From: Streptomyces sp. NBC_01262
GTDB taxonomy: Bacteria; Actinomycetota; Actinomycetes; Streptomycetales; Streptomycetaceae
NCBI RefSeq assembly: GCF_036226365.1
Contig: NZ_CP108462.1
Location: 3,390,501-3,454,500 of the forward strand
Reading direction: 5' to 3'
DNA length: 64,000 nucleotides
The position numbers and the translations under genes were made by a program. The notes under the pieces are model-generated. The model made no database searches, was not told where the DNA came from, and saw only the letters and a program-made list of their open reading frames with translations. Shown one piece after another: positions 25,260 through 33,891 of this stretch. Numbering within the stretch: position 1 is the first letter of the stretch; each line of letters opens with the position of its first letter.

Positions 25260-28097
25260 GTGATACGAGATCAAAGAGCGACATCCGACGAACACGACGC
25301 GGGGGCGAGCGACGCCCCTCGCGCACCTTCGCCTGCCCCCGCGGGCGACGCGGGCATGAACGGCCATGCCGTGCCGGAGCCGGCGAAGGACCCGGCGAAG
25401 GGCCCGGCCAAGGAGCCCGCCGAGGACTCGGCCGAAGAGCCCGCCAAGGACCGGAACGAGGAGCCTGCCAAGGCGCCGGACCCGGACCCCGACCCGGACC
25501 CGGATCAGGACCCCGGCTGCCCTGAGCCCGGCGAGGACGCCCCGCACCCGGATCCCCTCGCCCGCGACGAGCCGATCCTGCCCGCGCGCGTGCACCGGCC
25601 CGTCGACCTGATGCGGTTCCTGATCGGCATGCTGGGCATCGCCGTCGTCCTGGGCATCGCGGGCTTCGCGCACGCGACGACCTCGGGCGTCGAGCAGGAC
25701 ATCGCCGACGGGGCGACGCACGCGCCGGACGCCCTGATCGCGTTCGCCGGGTTCACGGCGAGCGTGGCCGTGCTGATCGTGCCCGTGGCCTTCGCGATCG
25801 AGCGGCTGATCAAGCGGGACGGCCTGCGCATCGCGGACGGCGTGCTCGCGGCCGTCCTCGCGCACGGCGTGTCCCTGGCCACCGACCTGTGGGTCTCCGA
25901 CGCCGCCCCCGCCGCCATCCGCGACGCCCTCACCCGCGACGCGCCCAGCGGCGGCGTCACCGACCCCGTCCACGGCTATCTGGCGCCGGTCATCGCGTAC
26001 ATGACCGCCGTCGGCATGGCCCGCCGCCCCCGCTGGCGGGTCGCCCTGTGGGCGGTCCTGGTCCTGGACGCCTTCGCGGTCCTGGTCGGCGGCTACACGA
26101 CACCGTTCTCGATCATCACCACCGTCCTGATCGGCTGGACGGTCGCCTACGGAACGCTCTACGCCGTCGGCTCACCCAATGTCCGCCCCACCGGCCAGAC
26201 CCTCCTGGCCGGCCTGCGCCGCGTCGGCTTCTCGCCGCTGACCGCCGTACGGGCCGAGGAGGAGTTCCCCGAGGCGCCCGACTCCGAGCGGGGCCGCCGC
26301 TACATCGTCACCCTGGAGAACGGCCCGCTGCTCGACGTCACCGTCGTCGACCGCGAGCAGCAGGCGCACGGCTTCTTCTACCGCGTATGGCGCCGGCTCG
26401 CGCTGCGCGGCATCAACCAAAGACGCAGCCTGCAGTCGCTGCGCCAGGCCCTGGAGCAGGAGGCGCTGCTCGCGTACGCCGCCATCGCCGCCGGGGCGAA
26501 CGCCCCGAAGCTGATCGCCACCTCCGAGCTGGGCCCGGACGCCGTGATGCTGGTCTACGAGCACATCGGCGGCCACCCGCTGGACGCGCTGCCCGACGAG
26601 GCGGTGGGCGACGACCTGCTGCTGGGCGCCTGGGAGCAGGTCAAGGCCCTGCAGTCGCGCCGCATCGCGCACCGCCGGCTGGTCGGCGAGTCGCTACTGG
26701 TGGATCGTTCCGGCACGGTCTTCCTGACCGACCTGCGGGGCGGCGAGATCGCCGCCGGCGACATGATCCTGCGGATGGACATCGCGCAGCTGCTGACCAC
26801 GCTGGCGCTGCGGGTCGGCCCCGAGCGCGCGGTCGCCTCCGGTGTGGCCGTGCTCGGGCCCGACATGGTCGCGGACTCGCTGCCGGTGCTCCAGCCGATC
26901 GCCCTGAGCCGTACGACCCGGGCCATGCTCAAGCAGCTCGCGCGCGAGCGGGCCCAGCGCCAGCGCGAGGCCGTGCTCGCCGCGACCAGCGCCAAGGCGG
27001 CGGCGACCGAGGCCGTGGACGGCAAGCCGGCGGACCCCAAGGCCCAGAAGCGGGCCGAGCGCAAGGCGATCGAGGCCGCGCTGGACGAGGCACGCGAGGA
27101 GGACCTGCTCTCCCGGATCCGTCAGGAGATGCTGCTCATCCGCCCGCAGGCGCCGGTCGAGCCGGTCCGGCTGGAGCGCATCAAGCCGCGCACCCTGGTG
27201 ACCTTCATCGCGGGCGCCATCGCCGTCTACTACCTGCTCTCCCAGATCAGCCGCGTCCCTCTCACCGATGCCATCGCCGAGGCCAAGTGGGGCTGGGCGG
27301 CGGTCGCCCTGGTCGCCTCCGCGCTCAGCTACGTGGCCGCGGCGTGCTCGCTCGCCGGCTTCGTCCCCGAGCGGCTGTCCATGGTGAAGACGGTCATGGC
27401 GCAGGTCGCCGGCTCCTTCGTCAAGCTCGTCGCCCCCGCCGCGGTCGGCGGCGTCGCCCTCAACACCCGCTACCTCCAGAAGTCCGGCGTCCGCCCCGGG
27501 CTCGCCGTCGCCAGCGTCGGGGCCTCCCAGCTCGTCGGCCTCGGCTCCCACATCAGCCTGCTCCTCGTCTTCGGCTACATCACCGGCACCGAGAAGACCC
27601 CCTCGCTGTCCCCGTCGCGCACCGTCATGGCGGGGCTGCTCACCGCCGGCGTCCTGGTGCTGGTCGTCACCGCGATCCCGGCGCTGCGCAAGTTCGTCTC
27701 CACGCGGGTCCGCTCCCTGTTCGCGGGCGTCATCCCGCGCATGCTCGACGTCCTCCAGCGCCCCGCCAAGCTCATCACCGGCATCGGCGGCACCCTGGCC
27801 CTCACCTTCGTCAACGTCATCTGCCTCGACGCCTGCGTACGCGCCTTCGGCGGCAGCCTCAGCTACGCCAGCGTCGCCGTGGTCTTCCTCACCGCCAACG
27901 CCGTCGGCTCCGCCGTCCCCACCCCCGGCGGCGTCGGCGCCATCGAGGCCGCCACGACCGCCGCCCTGGTCCTGGCCGGGCTCGGCAACGACGTGGCCAC
28001 GCCCGCGGTGCTGCTCTTCCGGCTGCTGACCTTCTGGCTCCCGGTGCTGCCGGGGTGGCTGTCGTTCACGCACCTGACCCGCAAGGGCGCGCTGTAA
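25260..28097 (+). CDS. Kinase-like plus LPG-synthase/flippase-like membrane fusion protein
   Basis: 945 aa from GTG 25260. Residues 1 to about 105 are a cytoplasmic low-complexity region with repeats (AKDPAKGPAKEPAEDSAEEP) and a DPDPDPDPDQDP run. About 115-305 contain six hydrophobic segments. About 330-560 form a protein-kinase/aminoglycoside-kinase-like domain: YEHIGGHPLDAL, then IAHRRLVGESLLVD and VFLTDLRGGEIA in place of HxDxxxxN and DFG, so catalysis is degenerate. About 660-945 is a UPF0104 (lysylphosphatidylglycerol synthase membrane) domain with KLVAPAAVGGVALNTRYL and PTPGGVGAIE signatures. It probably acts in lipid or polysaccharide handling at the membrane. Confidence 0.85.
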   Translation: MIRDQRATSDEHDAGASDAPRAPSPAPAGDAGMNGHAVPEPAKDPAKGPAKEPAEDSAEEPAKDRNEEPAKAPDPDPDPDPDQDPGCPEPGEDAPHPDPLARDEPILPARVHRPVDLMRFLIGMLGIAVVLGIAGFAHATTSGVEQDIADGATHAPDALIAFAGFTASVAVLIVPVAFAIERLIKRDGLRIADGVLAAVLAHGVSLATDLWVSDAAPAAIRDALTRDAPSGGVTDPVHGYLAPVIAYMTAVGMARRPRWRVALWAVLVLDAFAVLVGGYTTPFSIITTVLIGWTVAYGTLYAVGSPNVRPTGQTLLAGLRRVGFSPLTAVRAEEEFPEAPDSERGRRYIVTLENGPLLDVTVVDREQQAHGFFYRVWRRLALRGINQRRSLQSLRQALEQEALLAYAAIAAGANAPKLIATSELGPDAVMLVYEHIGGHPLDALPDEAVGDDLLLGAWEQVKALQSRRIAHRRLVGESLLVDRSGTVFLTDLRGGEIAAGDMILRMDIAQLLTTLALRVGPERAVASGVAVLGPDMVADSLPVLQPIALSRTTRAMLKQLARERAQRQREAVLAATSAKAAATEAVDGKPADPKAQKRAERKAIEAALDEAREEDLLSRIRQEMLLIRPQAPVEPVRLERIKPRTLVTFIAGAIAVYYLLSQISRVPLTDAIAEAKWGWAAVALVASALSYVAAACSLAGFVPERLSMVKTVMAQVAGSFVKLVAPAAVGGVALNTRYLQKSGVRPGLAVASVGASQLVGLGSHISLLLVFGYITGTEKTPSLSPSRTVMAGLLTAGVLVLVVTAIPALRKFVSTRVRSLFAGVIPRMLDVLQRPAKLITGIGGTLALTFVNVICLDACVRAFGGSLSYASVAVVFLTANAVGSAVPTPGGVGAIEAATTAALVLAGLGNDVATPAVLLFRLLTFWLPVLPGWLSFTHLTRKGAL

Positions 28098-28175
28098 GGG
28101 GACAATGACGTCGGCTCGTCTCCGACCAGCCGTCAAGCTTTCAGACCGACGATCCGACAAGCCGCGAGGGGAAAC

Positions 28176-28511
28176 ATGTCCACGCAAGCCGATGAGGTGG
28201 TCGTGTACACGCGGCCCGGTTGCCCCTACTCCATGCTGCTGCGGCTCGGGATACGCCGTACCGGCTTGCAGCACACCGAGGTCGACATCTGGCAGGACCC
28301 GCAGGCGGCGGCCTTCGTCCGCTCGGTCGCGGACGGGAACGAGACCGTGCCGACCGTGACCATCGGCGGCACGGCGATGGTGAACCCGTCGACGCAGCAG
28401 GTCATGGCGGCCGTCGCACAGCACGCGCCCCATCTGCTGCCCCCGTCCGACGCCAAGCCCCGGCGCCTCGGCCTGCGCCGCCGGGACGCCGGCCAGGACG
28501 GCAGCTCCTAG
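28176..28511 (+). CDS. Monothiol glutaredoxin/mycoredoxin-like protein
   Basis: 111 aa, ATG 28176 with GAGGGGAA upstream. The thioredoxin-fold start VVVYTRPGCPYS has one active cysteine, C16 (CPYS), then ETVPTVTIGG and MVNPS as in the mycoredoxin at 15224. The extra C-terminal 30 residues are basic (KPRRLGLRRRD). It may act as a monothiol oxidoreductase with mycothiol. Its 3' end is convergent with the DNA ligase and overlaps it by four bases. Confidence 0.85.
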   Translation: MSTQADEVVVYTRPGCPYSMLLRLGIRRTGLQHTEVDIWQDPQAAAFVRSVADGNETVPTVTIGGTAMVNPSTQQVMAAVAQHAPHLLPPSDAKPRRLGLRRRDAGQDGSS

Positions 28512-29575
28512 GAGCTCTGGGGGAAGATCCCGGCCAGGTCGTAGCCCACCGGCTCCTCCAGCTGTGCGTAGGTGCAGCCGGCGGGGTCGCGATCGTCCCG
28601 CCAGCGGCGGAACTGCGCGGTGTGGCGGAAGCGGGTGCCCTGCATGTGGTCGTACGCGACCTCCACGACCCGCTCCGGGCGCAGCGGCACCCACGACAGG
28701 TCCTTCCCGGCGCTCCAGCGGCTCTGGGCGCCCGGCATGCGGCCGGTGGCCTGGGCTTCGGCCTCGGCCCAGTCGGCCCAGGGGTGGCCCTCGGCGGTGG
28801 GCATGCGCAGCGGTTCGAGCTCCTCGACCAGGGCCGCACGGCGGGCCATGGGAAAGGAGGCGCAGACGCCGACGTGCTGGAGGCGGCCCCCGGCGTCGTA
28901 CAGGCCGAGGAGGAGGGAGCCGACGACGGGGCCGGACTTGTGGAGGCGGTAACCGGCCAGGACGCAGTCGGCGGTGCGCTCGTGCTTGACCTTGATCATG
29001 ACCCGTTCGTCGGGACGGTAGCCGAGGTCGGGGCGCTTGGCGATGACGCCGTCGAGGCCGGCGCCCTCGAAGCGCTCGAACCACTCCTGGGCGAGCTCGA
29101 TGTCGGTCGTGGCCGGGGCGATGTGGATGGGCGGCGGCGCGGAGCCGAGGGCGTCGACGAGGGCCTGACGGCGCCAGGTGAGGGGGTCGGCCATGAGGGA
29201 GGCGTCGCCGAGCGCGAGCAGGTCGAAGGCGATGAACGAGGCGGGGGTGCGCTGCGCGAGCAGCCGTACGCGGGAGTCGGCGGGGTGGATGCGCTCCAGG
29301 AGGGCCTCGAAGTCCAGCCGCCCGGCGGTCGCGATCACGATCTCCCCGTCGATGACGCAACGCGGTGGCAGCCCGGCCCTCGCGGCCTCCACCAGCTCCG
29401 GGAAGTACCTGGTCAGCGGCTTGCCGGTACGACTGCCGATCTCGACTTCGTCGCCGTCGCGGAACACGATGGCCCGGAAGCCGTCCCACTTGCCCTCGTA
29501 GAGCATGCCGGGCGGGATCCTCGCCGCGGATTTCGCCAGCATCGGCTTCAGCGGTGGCATCACCGGAAGGTCCAT
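28508..29575 (-). CDS. ATP-dependent DNA ligase, LigC/LigD ligase-domain type
   Basis: 355 aa from ATG 29575. The adenylation site is EGKWDGFRA with the catalytic lysine at K29 (KxDG). Further nucleotidyltransferase motifs: IGSRTGKPL, IDGEIV, GVIAKRPD and VMIKVKHERTAD, followed by an OB-fold. Stand-alone ligases of this kind take part in non-homologous end joining or base repair with a separate polymerase domain. The partner polymerase gene lies divergently 57 bases away. No Ku gene is in the window. Confidence 0.92.
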   Translation of the reverse strand: MDLPVMPPLKPMLAKSAARIPPGMLYEGKWDGFRAIVFRDGDEVEIGSRTGKPLTRYFPELVEAARAGLPPRCVIDGEIVIATAGRLDFEALLERIHPADSRVRLLAQRTPASFIAFDLLALGDASLMADPLTWRRQALVDALGSAPPPIHIAPATTDIELAQEWFERFEGAGLDGVIAKRPDLGYRPDERVMIKVKHERTADCVLAGYRLHKSGPVVGSLLLGLYDAGGRLQHVGVCASFPMARRAALVEELEPLRMPTAEGHPWADWAEAEAQATGRMPGAQSRWSAGKDLSWVPLRPERVVEVAYDHMQGTRFRHTAQFRRWRDDRDPAGCTYAQLEEPVGYDLAGIFPQSS

Positions 29576-29632
29576 GATCCCGATTTTGCGCCCACCGGGC
29601 GCCGCCCGCGCGCCGGGCCTACCGTTGGCCGC

Positions 29633-30658
29633 ATGGGAGAGGCTGTCGAGCTGACCGTGGGAGACCGAAAGGTCCGGCTGTCGAACCCGGGGAAGGTGTA
29701 CTTCCCCGAGCCCGGCTGGACCAAGCTGGACGTGGCCCAGTACTACATCGCGGTCGGCGACGGGATCCTGCGCGCGCTGCGCGACCGGCCGACGACGCTG
29801 GAGCGGTACGTGAACGGGGTGGAGGGCGAGTCCTTCTTCCAGAAACGGGCCCCGAAGAACCTGCCCGACTGGATCCCCACCGGCCGGATCCGCTTCCCGA
29901 GCGGCCGGTACGCGGACGAGATCTGCCCGACGGAACCTGCCGCGGTGGTGTGGGGCGCCAATCTGGGCTGCCTGACCTTCCACCCCTGGCCGGTGCGGCG
30001 GGCGGACCTGGAACACCCGGACGAGCTGCGCATCGACCTGGACCCGCAGCCGGGCACCGACTACTCCGACGCCGTGCGCGCCGCGCACGAGCTGCGCGCG
30101 CTGCTGGAGGAGCTCGGCCTGCGCGGGTGGCCCAAGACCTCCGGGGGGCGCGGGCTGCACGTCTTCGTGCCGATCTCACCGGAGTGGGACTTCACGCAGG
30201 TGCGGCGCTCCGCGATCGCCATCGCGCGGGAGCTGGAGCGGCGGATGCCGGAGCAGGTCACCAGCAAGTGGTGGAAGGAGGAGCGGGGCGAGAAGATCTT
30301 CGTCGACTACAACCAGACGGCCCGCGACCGCACCATCGCCTGCGCCTACTCCATCCGTCCCCGCCCGCACGCCCCCGTCTCCGCCCCGCTGCGCTGGGAC
30401 GAGGTGCCCGACGCCCGCCCCGAGGACTTCGACCTCGGGACCATGCCCCGGCGCTACGCCGAGGTCGGCGATGTGCACGCGCCCATGGACGACCCGGCGG
30501 CCGTGTGCCGCCTGGACGCCGTACTGGAGCTGGCCGCGCGCGACGAGCGTGAGCACGGGCTCGGGGACCTCCCCTATCCGCCGGACCACCCGAAGATGCC
30601 GGGCGAGCCGCTGCGGGTGCAGCCGAGCCGGGCGAAGCACCGGCCGCCGGAGGCGTGA
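29633..30658 (+). CDS. LigD-type polymerase/primase domain protein
   Basis: 341 aa from ATG 29633. Archaeo-eukaryotic primase fold: the two catalytic aspartates are in LRIDLDPQPG (D135, D137), HPWP is at 117-120, and KTSGGRGLHVFVPI is the nucleotide-binding strand. Such stand-alone PolDom proteins fill gaps or add ribonucleotides during end joining. Divergent from the ligase gene with a shared 57-base promoter region. The C-terminus (LRVQPSRAKHRPPEA) is basic. Confidence 0.92.
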   Translation: MGEAVELTVGDRKVRLSNPGKVYFPEPGWTKLDVAQYYIAVGDGILRALRDRPTTLERYVNGVEGESFFQKRAPKNLPDWIPTGRIRFPSGRYADEICPTEPAAVVWGANLGCLTFHPWPVRRADLEHPDELRIDLDPQPGTDYSDAVRAAHELRALLEELGLRGWPKTSGGRGLHVFVPISPEWDFTQVRRSAIAIARELERRMPEQVTSKWWKEERGEKIFVDYNQTARDRTIACAYSIRPRPHAPVSAPLRWDEVPDARPEDFDLGTMPRRYAEVGDVHAPMDDPAAVCRLDAVLELAARDEREHGLGDLPYPPDHPKMPGEPLRVQPSRAKHRPPEA

Positions 30659-30670
30659 CCGACCCACCCA

Positions 30671-30714
30671 CGCCCAAGGGCGCCCGGCAGGAGCTTTGCC
30701 GGGCGCCCTTGGCG
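30671..30714. terminator. Bidirectional terminator hairpin
   Basis: CAAGGGCGCCCGGCA and its complement flank a 7-base loop, between the convergent polymerase-domain gene and the His-rich secreted protein gene. Confidence 0.8.
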
Positions 30715-30738
30715 TGAGTACGAGCGGTGGAGCGGTGG

Positions 30739-31089
30739 TCAGTGGTGGTCCCACTGCCCGTGGTGCCCGTGGTCGTCGTGACCGTCATGACCGTCGTGGT
30801 TGTTCCACTGGTCGTGACCCCAGTTGCCGTGGCCCCAGTTGTCGTTGTTCCACTGGTCATGGCCCCAGCCGTCGTTGTTCCACTGGTCGTGGCCCCAGTT
30901 GCCGTGGCCCCAGTTGCCATGGTCCTGACCATGATCGTGGTCGTGGCCGTGGTCCCACGGACGGTTGTGGCTGGGGCGGCCGTGGTCGTGGTCGTTGTCG
31001 TGCGCCATGGCGGGTGCCGTGGAGCCGACGAGCGCCGTGAGAGCCGCGGCGCCGATAGCACCGGTGGCGAGCAGACGACGGATGCGCAT
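30739..31089 (-). CDS. Secreted His/Asp/Asn/Trp-rich repeat protein
   Basis: 116 aa from ATG 31089 with GAGGGAGA upstream. A typical signal peptide (MRIRRLLATGAIGAAALTAL, then a probable cleavage after APAMA) leads into a mature part of almost only H, D, N, G and W, built on repeats such as GNWGHDQWNND and HDHGQDHG. There are no cysteines. The composition suggests metal binding or wall association, as an inference. It is transcribed alone, between a terminator and the GDPD promoter region. Confidence 0.8.
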   Translation of the reverse strand: MRIRRLLATGAIGAAALTALVGSTAPAMAHDNDHDHGRPSHNRPWDHGHDHDHGQDHGNWGHGNWGHDQWNNDGWGHDQWNNDNWGHGNWGHDQWNNHDGHDGHDDHGHHGQWDHH

Positions 31090-31122
31090 GGGTGTCTCCC
31101 TCTGAGAGCGCGAACTGGTCAC

Positions 31123-31304
31123 TTCACAGAGTTACCTCTCGTAACACAATGCGCACGTCAGGTAAGCCGAACGGACGCAAGCCCGTGTCGCGCCCCCGTC
31201 CCGGCCAACGGAGTCACTCTCCTGGGTGAACCGGATGACCATATTCGGTTCCGTTCTGTCACTATTCGCTCACGTATCGAAGTCAGTAGACGTGAGGAGT
31301 ACGC
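31123..31304. other. Divergent promoter region of GDPD and His-rich protein genes
   Basis: 182 bases without a gene. It holds an inverted repeat GAACCG-N12-CGGTTC (31228-31251) about 54 bases before the GDPD start, a possible operator. The A+T content is higher than in the surrounding genes. Confidence 0.4.
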
Positions 31305-32159
31305 ATGACCGCGATGGGTTCGCTGCTGGCACTGGCCGCAGCCTTCCTCCTCCCCCTCCCCGTGGTGCCGCCCGCGCGCGGCGCCTCCGGGCCGGTCATC
31401 TACGCACACCGCGCCGGGGCGGCGTACGCGCCGGAGAACACGCTGGCCGCGATCCGCAACTCGCACCGGCTGGGCGCGCAGTGGGTCGAGAACGACGTAC
31501 AGCGCACGCGCGACGGCCAGTTGGTCGTCATCCACGACCCGACACTCGCGCGCACGACGAACGTCGAGAAGCTCTACCCCGCGCGCAAGCCCTGGCGGGT
31601 CGCGGACTTCACGCTCCGGGAGATCAAGCGGCTGGACGCGGGAAGCTGGTTCGGCAAGAAGTACGCGCGCGAGCGCATCCCCACCCTCGCCCAGTACATG
31701 GGGCAGCTCGACCGCACCGGACAGGGCGTCCTCCTCGAACTGAAGCAGCCGCAGCTCTACCCCGGCATCGAGAAGCAGACCCTCGCCCTGCTGGACAAGG
31801 AGGGCTGGCTCGACGGCCCCCACATCGCCGACCGGCTCGTCATCCAGAGCTTCAGCGCCGCCGCCCTGCGCACCACGCACCGGCTGCGCCCGGCCGTGCG
31901 GACCGGCTTCCTCGGCAACCCGGCGGTCGGCGAGCTGCCGTCGTACGCGGCCTTCGCCGACCAGATCAACCCCAGCGACAAGGCCCTGACCTGGTCGTAT
32001 GTCGATGCCGTGCACCACACGCGCGGCCCGCACGGGGTGGACATGCGGGTCAACACCTGGACGGTCGACGACACATCGCGGGCCACGGCGGTGGCCGGCC
32101 TCGGGGTCGACGGCATCATCACCAACCGGCCGGACGTCATCGAGGACGCGGTCGGCTAG
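31305..32159 (+). CDS. Secreted glycerophosphodiester phosphodiesterase
   Basis: 284 aa from ATG 31305 with GAGGAG upstream. An N-terminal signal peptide (LLALAAAFLLPLPVVPPARG) precedes a GDPD barrel: AHRAGAAYAPENT (H35, R36, E44), VENDVQ (E62, D64) and IHDPTL (H77). The usual HRG is HRA here, otherwise the metal site looks complete. The enzyme splits glycerophosphodiesters to glycerol-3-phosphate and an alcohol outside the cell, often for phosphate or carbon scavenging. Transcribed alone. Confidence 0.9.
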   Translation: MTAMGSLLALAAAFLLPLPVVPPARGASGPVIYAHRAGAAYAPENTLAAIRNSHRLGAQWVENDVQRTRDGQLVVIHDPTLARTTNVEKLYPARKPWRVADFTLREIKRLDAGSWFGKKYARERIPTLAQYMGQLDRTGQGVLLELKQPQLYPGIEKQTLALLDKEGWLDGPHIADRLVIQSFSAAALRTTHRLRPAVRTGFLGNPAVGELPSYAAFADQINPSDKALTWSYVDAVHHTRGPHGVDMRVNTWTVDDTSRATAVAGLGVDGIITNRPDVIEDAVG

Positions 32160-32179
32160 CCACACCTCCCCGAGAGGGC

Positions 32180-32641
32180 CTAGCGGGCGGCCTGGTGCTC
32201 GCGGACCCGGCCCATCAGCCGCGCGAGCTGCGCCCGTTCGTCCTGCGACAGCGGGGCCAGCAGCTCGTCCTGGACCCGGTCCAGCACCGGGTCCAGCCGC
32301 TGTAGTTCCGCACCGCCGGCGGGGGTGATCGCGATGACGTTGCGGCGCCGGTCGTCGGGGTCGGGGGTGCGCTCGGCGAGCCCGGCGGCGGCGAGTTCGT
32401 TGACGGCGGCGACGATGTAGCTGCGGTCGACGCCGGTGCGGCGGCTCAGCGACGCCTGACTGGCGGGCCCGAACTCCTCCAGGGCGGCGAGCAGGGCATA
32501 GCCGTAGCGGATGCCGCCGGCGGAGCCGAAGGCCTCGGCCATCATGCGGTGCACATGGGCGGCGGTCTGGGTGATCAGCCAGCTCGGGCGGCCGGCGAGC
32601 CGGGCGGGGGCGGCTGCTGCGGCGATGGGGGTCGCGTCCAT
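32180..32641 (-). CDS. MarR-family regulator
   Basis: 153 aa. Winged-helix MarR pattern: SQASLSRRTGVDRSYIVAAV as the recognition region, then RTPDPDDRRRNVIAITPAG as the wing with the DDRR motif. It is divergent from the epoxide hydrolase gene, and palindromic sites lie between them, so it probably represses that gene and itself in response to a small aromatic or epoxide-type ligand. The ligand is not visible from sequence. Confidence 0.9.
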   Translation of the reverse strand: MDATPIAAAAAPARLAGRPSWLITQTAAHVHRMMAEAFGSAGGIRYGYALLAALEEFGPASQASLSRRTGVDRSYIVAAVNELAAAGLAERTPDPDDRRRNVIAITPAGGAELQRLDPVLDRVQDELLAPLSQDERAQLARLMGRVREHQAAR

Positions 32642-32687
32642 GGGCGCAGATTAGCAATTCATTGACTGAACCCACGATTCGGTGTTT

Positions 32688-32719
32688 CATTGGTCGAGCC
32701 AACATTGTTGCGACCAATG
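32688..32719. promoter_or_regulatory. Candidate MarR operator
   Basis: A perfect 9-bp inverted repeat CATTGGTCG/CGACCAATG with 14 bases between arms, enclosing a second palindrome CAACATTGTTG (32700-32710) and overlapping TTGGTCGAGCCAA. It sits in the 89-bp divergent gap, 11 bases before the epoxide hydrolase start. Confidence 0.7.
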
Positions 32720-32730
32720 GACGGTCCCAC

Positions 32731-33837
32731 ATGATCACGCCCTTCCGCATCGACATCCCCCAGGCCGACCTCGACGACCTCACCGACCGCCTCGCCCGCA
32801 CCCGCTGGCCGGCCGAACTGCCCCTGCCCGGCGCCGGATCCGAGTACGGCGTGGAGATCACCCGGCTGAGGGAGCTGGCCGACTACTGGCAGTACGGCTA
32901 CGACTGGCGCGCGCACGAGGCACGGCTCAACGAACTGCCGCAGTTCACCACCGGGATCGACGGCGCGAACATCCACTTCCTGCACATCCGCTCCGCCGCC
33001 GGCCCCGACGCCCTGCCGCTGCTCCTCGCCCACGGCTGGCCCGGCTCGATCGTGGAGTTCCTCGACGTCATCGAGCCGCTCTCCGAGGACTTCCACCTCG
33101 TCATCCCGTCCATGCCCGGCTTCGGCCTCTCCGGCCCGACCCACGAGACCGGCTGGAGCGCCGAGCGCATCGCCCACGCCTACGCCGAGCTGATGCTGCG
33201 CCTGGGCTACGACACGTACGGGGTCCAGGGCGGCGACTGGGGCATGGGCATCGCGCTGCTGCTGGCCGCGTACGAACCGGACCGGGTCGTCGGTGTGCAC
33301 CTCAACTACCTGCCGACGCTGCCCCCGCCCGGTGCGGAGCTCGACGGTCTTCCGGCCGAGGACCTGGAGCGGATCGCCCGGACCAGGGCCTATGTGGCCG
33401 CGCCCCACGGGCACATGGTCGTGCAGTCCACCCGGCCGCACACCCTGGGCTACGCACTGACCGACTCACCCGTGGGCCAACTGGCCTGGATCACCGAGAA
33501 GTTCGACGAGTGGACCGACCCGGCGCTGCGGCCCGTGGACCGGGACCGGCTGCTGACGAACGTGATGCTCTACTGGCTCACCGGCACCGCCCCCTCCTCG
33601 GCCCGGCTCTACAAGGAGTCCTTCGCCGACCGGACGAAGCCCAAGCCGTGCCCGGTGCCACTGGGGGTCGCGGTGTTCCCGCACGACCTGGCGCTGCCGT
33701 CCCGCGCGCTCGCGGAGCGGGCGTACGGCACGCTCACGCACTGGACGGAGTTCGATCGCGGCGGGCATTTCGCGGCGATCGAGGCGCCGGAGCTGCTGGC
33801 GGGGGATGTGCGCGAGTTCTTCGGAAAGCTCGCGTGA
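32731..33837 (+). CDS. Epoxide hydrolase (alpha/beta fold, EHN domain)
   Basis: 368 aa from ATG 32731. The N-terminal epoxide-hydrolase domain (FRIDIPQADLDDLTDRLART) is followed by the alpha/beta core: HGWPGS oxyanion motif at 101-106, nucleophile D169 in GGDWGMG, and the catalytic His in FDRGGHFAAIE near the end. Two tyrosines of the cap are likely (SARLYKESF). This matches microsomal-type epoxide hydrolases that open epoxides to diols. Probably controlled by the divergent MarR regulator. Confidence 0.92.
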   Translation: MITPFRIDIPQADLDDLTDRLARTRWPAELPLPGAGSEYGVEITRLRELADYWQYGYDWRAHEARLNELPQFTTGIDGANIHFLHIRSAAGPDALPLLLAHGWPGSIVEFLDVIEPLSEDFHLVIPSMPGFGLSGPTHETGWSAERIAHAYAELMLRLGYDTYGVQGGDWGMGIALLLAAYEPDRVVGVHLNYLPTLPPPGAELDGLPAEDLERIARTRAYVAAPHGHMVVQSTRPHTLGYALTDSPVGQLAWITEKFDEWTDPALRPVDRDRLLTNVMLYWLTGTAPSSARLYKESFADRTKPKPCPVPLGVAVFPHDLALPSRALAERAYGTLTHWTEFDRGGHFAAIEAPELLAGDVREFFGKLA

Positions 33838-33845
33838 GACGACGG

Positions 33846-33878
33846 GAGCCCCGGCCGCGTTGCCACGGCCGGGGCTCT
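33846..33878. terminator. Bidirectional terminator hairpin
   Basis: GAGCCCCGGCCG and its complement around a short loop, between convergent epoxide hydrolase and moeZ. Confidence 0.75.
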
Positions 33879-33891
33879 CACCGAACAGCTT

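Noticed and set aside
31226..31251. Possible PhoP (PHO) box before the GDPD gene
   Set aside because: One GGTGAAC match occurs, but no second unit at 11-base spacing; only the inverted repeat GAACCG/CGGTTC is recorded.
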